Shown piece by piece: positions 60,358 through 64,000 of a DNA stretch of 64,000 bases. The stretch lies in the NCBI GenBank assembly GCA_041650035.1, contig JBAZLY010000002.1:16077-80076 (forward strand), read 5' to 3'. The position numbers and the translations under genes were made by a program. The notes beneath the pieces were generated by a model. It made no database searches. It was not told where the DNA came from and saw only the letters and a list, made by a program, of their open reading frames with translations. This DNA is from JAQUQI01 sp041650035. GTDB lineage: Bacteria; Omnitrophota; Gorgyraeia; JABMRG01. Position 1 is the first letter of the stretch. Each line of letters opens with the position of its first letter.

Positions 60358-60376
60358 AAGTCCTCCTAATTTCCTT

Positions 60377-61609
60377 TTACATCTTTGAAAAAAGCAGGCA
60401 CGCGTTATTATTGCCAAATCCAAATGAATTGGAAAGGGCAATGTCCACGTTGCGTTTAAGATGCTTTTTCATGATGTGATTAAGCCTACAGTCCTCATCA
60501 GGGGTTTCAAGGTTAACCGTAGCGTGCATCTTGCCTGATATTATTGTCAAGGCGCATACAGCTGCCTCAATCGCTCCAGCGGCGCCTAAGGTATGGCCTA
60601 TCATAGACTTAGTGGAACTTACCGGTATATGTTGCGCGTCTTCCTTAAACACATTGACTATCGCCTTGGCCTCCGCCTTATCATTCGCGATAGTGGAGGT
60701 CCCGTGGGCATTTATATAATCAACGTCTTTTGGCGTAACAGCCGATTCGTTAAGGCATAACCTCATAGCCCTTGCCACGTCGATAGCATCAGGCCGCGGC
60801 ATAACGATATGATAAGCGCCTGATGTCACGGAATAGCCTTTTATCTCGGCATATATGTCGGCCTTTCGCGCGAGCGCGTGGTCAAAGGATTCCAGTATCA
60901 GGACAGCCGCTCCTTCCCCCATCACAAAACCATCTCTATCTTTGTCAAAAGGCCTTGATGCGGATTCCGGATTATCATTTCGCCTGCTCATTACACTTAA
61001 TTTATCAAAACCCAAGAAATTATATCTCATTATAGGCGAGTCTGTCCCACCTGCTATCATAATTTTAGCCCTTCCCCGACGTATTGTGTCAAATGCCTGG
61101 CCGATACTATGAGTGCCTGACGAACATGCCGTGCAAATGGTTAAATTCGGGCCTTGGGCATTATGCACAATGGCAATCTGATTCGCGACGGAATTTGGCA
61201 TTATTTTGGGGATAGAGACAGGATTGACCGCAGTATTGCCACCATCTATTATATTTACAATTTGTGTCTCCGCGAACACCATGCCTCCTAGGCCTGTGCC
61301 TACGCATACACCGGTATATTTAGGATCCGGGTTGTTTAAACGGCTGTCTTCCATGGCCATAGAGGCGGCGGCAATGGCAAACTGCGCGAATTTATCGGAG
61401 CGCCGCGCAATTATCTTATCCATGTATTGAGTGGGGTCAAAATTATCTATTGTGGAGGCTATCTTGCAGTTATACTCACTGACATCAAAGGCGGTTATTC
61501 TCCTGATATTGGATTTTCCGGACAAGCAATTTTCCCAAAAGATATCCTTGCCTATGCCGATTGGGGTCACTAATCCGATTCCGGTAATTACAACCCTCTT
61601 ATCATTCAA
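60377..61609 (-). CDS. FabF-type beta-ketoacyl-ACP synthase
   Basis: 410 residues with a TTG start at 61609, supported by a GGGG-type site about 8 bases upstream; the ATG nearby is out of frame. Active-site residues C162 (TACSSGTHSIG), H302 (NAHGTST), K334 and H339 (MIGHTLGAAGA) are all present, so it is a condensing enzyme. Its place in an operon with ABC exporter, private carrier and thioesterase argues for a special lipid or polyketide-like product and not general fatty acid synthesis. Confidence 0.92.
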   Translation of the reverse strand: MNDKRVVITGIGLVTPIGIGKDIFWENCLSGKSNIRRITAFDVSEYNCKIASTIDNFDPTQYMDKIIARRSDKFAQFAIAAASMAMEDSRLNNPDPKYTGVCVGTGLGGMVFAETQIVNIIDGGNTAVNPVSIPKIMPNSVANQIAIVHNAQGPNLTICTACSSGTHSIGQAFDTIRRGRAKIMIAGGTDSPIMRYNFLGFDKLSVMSRRNDNPESASRPFDKDRDGFVMGEGAAVLILESFDHALARKADIYAEIKGYSVTSGAYHIVMPRPDAIDVARAMRLCLNESAVTPKDVDYINAHGTSTIANDKAEAKAIVNVFKEDAQHIPVSSTKSMIGHTLGAAGAIEAAVCALTIISGKMHATVNLETPDEDCRLNHIMKKHLKRNVDIALSNSFGFGNNNACLLFSKM

Positions 61610-61612
61610 GGC

Positions 61613-62323
61613 TTATTCCCCTTTTTGCACCATCCCATCGGCAATATGTATCACCTTATCGCCGTATTTGAGCTGGCGGTCATCATGAGTAACAAGAAAC
61701 ACGGTAGCGGATCTTTCCTTGTTTATCTTTGCCAGCAGGTCAAGTATTATCCTGCCGTTATCAGAGTCAAGGCTGGCGGTAGGCTCATCACAGAGAAGTA
61801 TGGCAGGGTTGTTGATAAGACTTCTGGCAACCGCTACCCTCTGTTTCTCACCCTCCGACAGATGGGCAGGCCTGTGACGCGTTCTCTCCTTCATCCCGAC
61901 AAGCTCCAGCATGCCTTCCGCTTTTGCCAAAAGGCTTGATGAATAACCTGCTTTGGCGACGGCGGGCAAAAACACGTTCTCCAATGCCGTGAGTTCATCC
62001 AGGAGATAATACTTCTGGAAGATAAAACCTATATTGTTCAACCTGAATTCCGCCCTTTTGACACGGTTAAGTAAAACGGTGTCATGCCCGTCCAGCGCGA
62101 TCGTGCCACAGGTAGGCACATCTATAAGCCCCAAAAGGTTTAAAAGAGTAGTCTTACCGCTGCCCGATGGGCCGAATAATATCGAAAACTCGCCGCTTTT
62201 TATCTCGAGATTAACGTCCTTTAATGCCCGCACAACGGTACTACCGAGATGATAATCCTTCTTCAGATTCTTTACGCTTATTATAACCCTATTGTTTTTG
62301 GAATTAAATTTAGTCTTAACCAT
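61613..62323 (-). CDS. ABC transporter ATPase, MacB/LolD type
   Basis: 236 residues. Walker A GPSGSGKTTLLNLLG, Q-loop in FIFQKYYLLDELTALENV, signature HLSEGEKQRVAVARSL, Walker B AILLCDEPTASLD and switch VTHDD are intact. The LolD/MacB branch powers transporters that extract lipids or export molecules through the envelope without moving them through the membrane core. The start overlaps the permease stop (TAATG). Confidence 0.93.
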   Translation of the reverse strand: MVKTKFNSKNNRVIISVKNLKKDYHLGSTVVRALKDVNLEIKSGEFSILFGPSGSGKTTLLNLLGLIDVPTCGTIALDGHDTVLLNRVKRAEFRLNNIGFIFQKYYLLDELTALENVFLPAVAKAGYSSSLLAKAEGMLELVGMKERTRHRPAHLSEGEKQRVAVARSLINNPAILLCDEPTASLDSDNGRIILDLLAKINKERSATVFLVTHDDRQLKYGDKVIHIADGMVQKGE

Positions 62324-63546
62324 TAGTCGCCTCTTATAACCTTGATTATATTCTCTTTCCCGCTCTTTACCGCGTAATAAACGCTTGCCATAAAAGACAC
62401 ACCCAGGAAAAGCGCGGTCGCGTAGATATAACTGTTTATCTCAAACATCGGATAAAGATCCCCGAAAGGCATTACGATAGGATGGGCTTTAAGATACATC
62501 TGCAACAGACAATAAAGACCTGTCCCGGTAACTACTCCTATCACGGCAAACAATATCCCCTCAATGATAAAGAACGTTAAAAATATCCTGCCTTTTATGC
62601 CGATAGCCCTTAGGATACCTGTTGTTCTGCGTTTTTTCTGTGTATTGTAAAACACGATAAACGCGACCAATATTGCCGCGCAGATAATGCTTACGCCAAA
62701 AGTGATAATGCTTATAAGGTTAAAACCGTAAACAAGGTCATCTGTCCCGTAATCATCGCGGTCCTTCCAGTGTTTCAACTCCACGTCAAGATTGTAAGGC
62801 TTATACATGCTGGCGCCTTCCTGATCGATCTTCATATCATCCTTAAGGCGTATGAACACACTTGATGACCTATCCTGCAGTGTCGCAACATTTCTTAAGG
62901 TCTGCAAAGGTATAAAGATGCTGTTATTAGCTATGTAATCCCTGAAATCAGCAACACCTACTATCTTGACATATTTGTCCTTATAGACATCTTTATTGAA
63001 CTTGTCTATATTGTATTCTTTGATGAATATGCCCTTCGCGGTGTCTTCAAGCGCGATATCCTCATTAATAGGTATCTTTAATTTAAAACGCCTCTTTAAG
63101 ATCTTTCCCAATATTATCTCTTCCGAAACCGGCCCTGAAAAATATCTGCCCTCAACGATACTATTCTTCAGGTCCATAACCTGTTCGCCGAACTCAAGCC
63201 CCCAGGCCATGGTGACTATCCTTGAACCCTTATACTCCAAAACGCAGGGCATCTCAAGCACAGGGGTCATCTCGCCTATCGTCGTATTAAGGCCTATAGC
63301 GGCCATAACACGCTGTGTGTCATATATATACGATTGCCCCCTTAAAGGCGTAGCGTAGAGATTGCCGCTAACCTTAGGTATCAGGCCCCCTATACTTTTT
63401 TCAAAACCGTATAACATAAACCTTGAAAACAATACATTGGCGAATAAAAAACCCAAGGCGGCCGAAACAAACACAAGCGAGCCGAGATTATTAAACATAT
63501 CTTTTGCCGCAAGAAATATGCTTAACTTCAGATTACGCAACATCAT
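62323..63546 (-). CDS. ABC transporter permease, FtsX/MacB type
   Basis: 407 residues. One N-terminal membrane helix (about 22-42), a large periplasmic domain, and three C-terminal helices (about 270-300, 320-345, 370-395), the FtsX/MacB/LolCE fold. A double ATG lies at 63546/63543 with GGAGAG just before. It pairs with the following ATPase. An 8-base inverted repeat at 63574-63600 lies upstream of its start. It is the first gene of the ketosynthase operon. Confidence 0.88.
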   Translation of the reverse strand: MMLRNLKLSIFLAAKDMFNNLGSLVFVSAALGFLFANVLFSRFMLYGFEKSIGGLIPKVSGNLYATPLRGQSYIYDTQRVMAAIGLNTTIGEMTPVLEMPCVLEYKGSRIVTMAWGLEFGEQVMDLKNSIVEGRYFSGPVSEEIILGKILKRRFKLKIPINEDIALEDTAKGIFIKEYNIDKFNKDVYKDKYVKIVGVADFRDYIANNSIFIPLQTLRNVATLQDRSSSVFIRLKDDMKIDQEGASMYKPYNLDVELKHWKDRDDYGTDDLVYGFNLISIITFGVSIICAAILVAFIVFYNTQKKRRTTGILRAIGIKGRIFLTFFIIEGILFAVIGVVTGTGLYCLLQMYLKAHPIVMPFGDLYPMFEINSYIYATALFLGVSFMASVYYAVKSGKENIIKVIRGD

Positions 63547-63573
63547 ATACTCTCCAATGTTATAATGTTATAT

Positions 63574-63600
63574 TTTATCATTATTAATAAATATGATAAA
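63574..63600. promoter_or_regulatory. Inverted repeat upstream of the permease operon
   Basis: TTTATCAT at 63574-63581 and its complement ATGATAAA at 63593-63600, spaced by 11 A/T-only bases, 27 bases before the permease start. The size suits a dimeric repressor site. I cannot assign a clear -35/-10 pair in this A/T-rich stretch. Confidence 0.45.
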
Positions 63601-63703
63601 GAGTAAATGTTGAATTTTTAAAAAAAATTAATCGCGGGGAATTTTGTTTCTTTTAAGGGCACATTAGCAGCAGTATAAATAAAAAACGGTTAACATGATA
63701 TGA

Positions 63704-64000
63704 TCACAGGTTAAGGCCTTGGCGGTATAGGCCTTCGCGGGCAATATAAGCCTCAACAGGCCCGGGGACGAGACCATTGATAGGCCTGTTTTCCAGGATC
63801 AGGCCGCGGATCATTGTTGATGATACATCCAACGCGTTGATATCCAATGTTTTAAATCCGCTCTCTTTCGGTCCAAGTCTGAATCCCGGCCTGCTAAAAA
63901 TGACAAAATCGCAAAGCGTAAAGAGCTTTTCGGATTCTTTCCATGCATCGAGACCGTTTATCACGTCAGCTCCGGTGAGGAAATAAAGCCTTGTCCTCTT
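63704..64000 (-). CDS. nadD: Nicotinate-nucleotide adenylyltransferase NadD, C-terminal part
   Basis: The frame is open to the window edge, so the N-terminal part is outside. The 98 visible residues include YFLTGADVINGLDAWKES, CDFVIFSRPGF and ALDVSSTMIRG with PGPVEAYIAREGLY, the usual C-terminal half of NadD, which adenylates nicotinate mononucleotide in NAD synthesis. The internal GTG at 63964 is not the start. Confidence 0.9.
   Translation of the reverse strand, partial: KRTRLYFLTGADVINGLDAWKESEKLFTLCDFVIFSRPGFRLGPKESGFKTLDINALDVSSTMIRGLILENRPINGLVPGPVEAYIAREGLYRQGLNL

Noticed and set aside
1..64000. tRNA, rRNA, CRISPR, insertion sequences or prophage
   Set aside because: I looked in all larger gaps and saw no T-loop-like sequences, no repeat-spacer series, no transposase or phage genes.

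Overview
The window is a 64-kb chromosomal segment from an uncultivated, probably Gram-negative-type bacterium. AmrS, U32 peptidase, DUF1846, NfnAB, BipA, paired 7TM-GAF-HD-GYP proteins and many small secreted proteins of unknown function together resemble candidate phyla of the PVC neighbourhood such as Omnitrophota. That assignment is an impression from gene content, not a proven placement. There are no rRNA or tRNA genes, CRISPR arrays or insertion sequences that I can see.

The organising feature is a strand switch at about 24.8-25.3 kb. Every gene I accept to its left is on the + strand and every gene to its right is on the - strand, with one exception (dus, 27269-28330). The two runs converge on a 446-bp AT-rich gap that holds a sequence with the full layout of a XerC/XerD dif site (24988-25015). 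The window therefore most likely spans the replication terminus, with nearly all genes co-directional with replication.

Left arm (1-24.8 kb): short overlapping operons of housekeeping and small unknown genes. They include endonuclease III, AmrS, two nitroreductases, a SemiSWEET-like protein, Maf, an MGDG-synthase-type glycosyltransferase with an AsmA-like protein, a CPA2 antiporter, an iron alcohol dehydrogenase, a cold-shock protein with a hairpin-bearing leader, a U32 peptidase, RlmB, a class-A-like serine hydrolase, BI-1, GreA, a parvulin, a stand-alone archaeal-type GMP synthetase ATPPase, RlmN, a DEDDh exonuclease and MarC. A 58-residue GTG-start protein with two copies of CCx2Cx5C (17802-17978) and a decayed uvsE/uvdE UV-endonuclease pseudogene (20266-20640) lie here.

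Terminus-proximal region (25-31 kb): a LexA-like self-cleaving repressor and a Y-family polymerase form an SOS cassette. Its promoter has consensus -35 and -10 boxes with a GAAC-N4-GTTC operator filling the 17-bp spacer. Both this gene and the divergent dus gene are predicted to have leaderless or nearly leaderless mRNAs. An unknown protein and BipA follow.

Right arm (31-64 kb, read leftwards): a purine operon guaA-purL-purF-DUF1846; carB; a nitrogen and NADPH block glnA-icd-nfnA-nfnB-gdhA with a hairpin attenuator candidate before nfnA; a cvpA-NIF3-dnaG-rpoD block; and an operon of ABC permease, ABC ATPase, FabF-type ketosynthase, acyl carrier protein, DynE7-like thioesterase and an HD-GYP signalling protein, followed by a second HD-GYP protein and a GT39 transferase. 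The ketosynthase-carrier-thioesterase-exporter operon with a c-di-GMP-type phosphodiesterase is the best candidate for an undescribed small acyl-product system. The window ends inside nadD.
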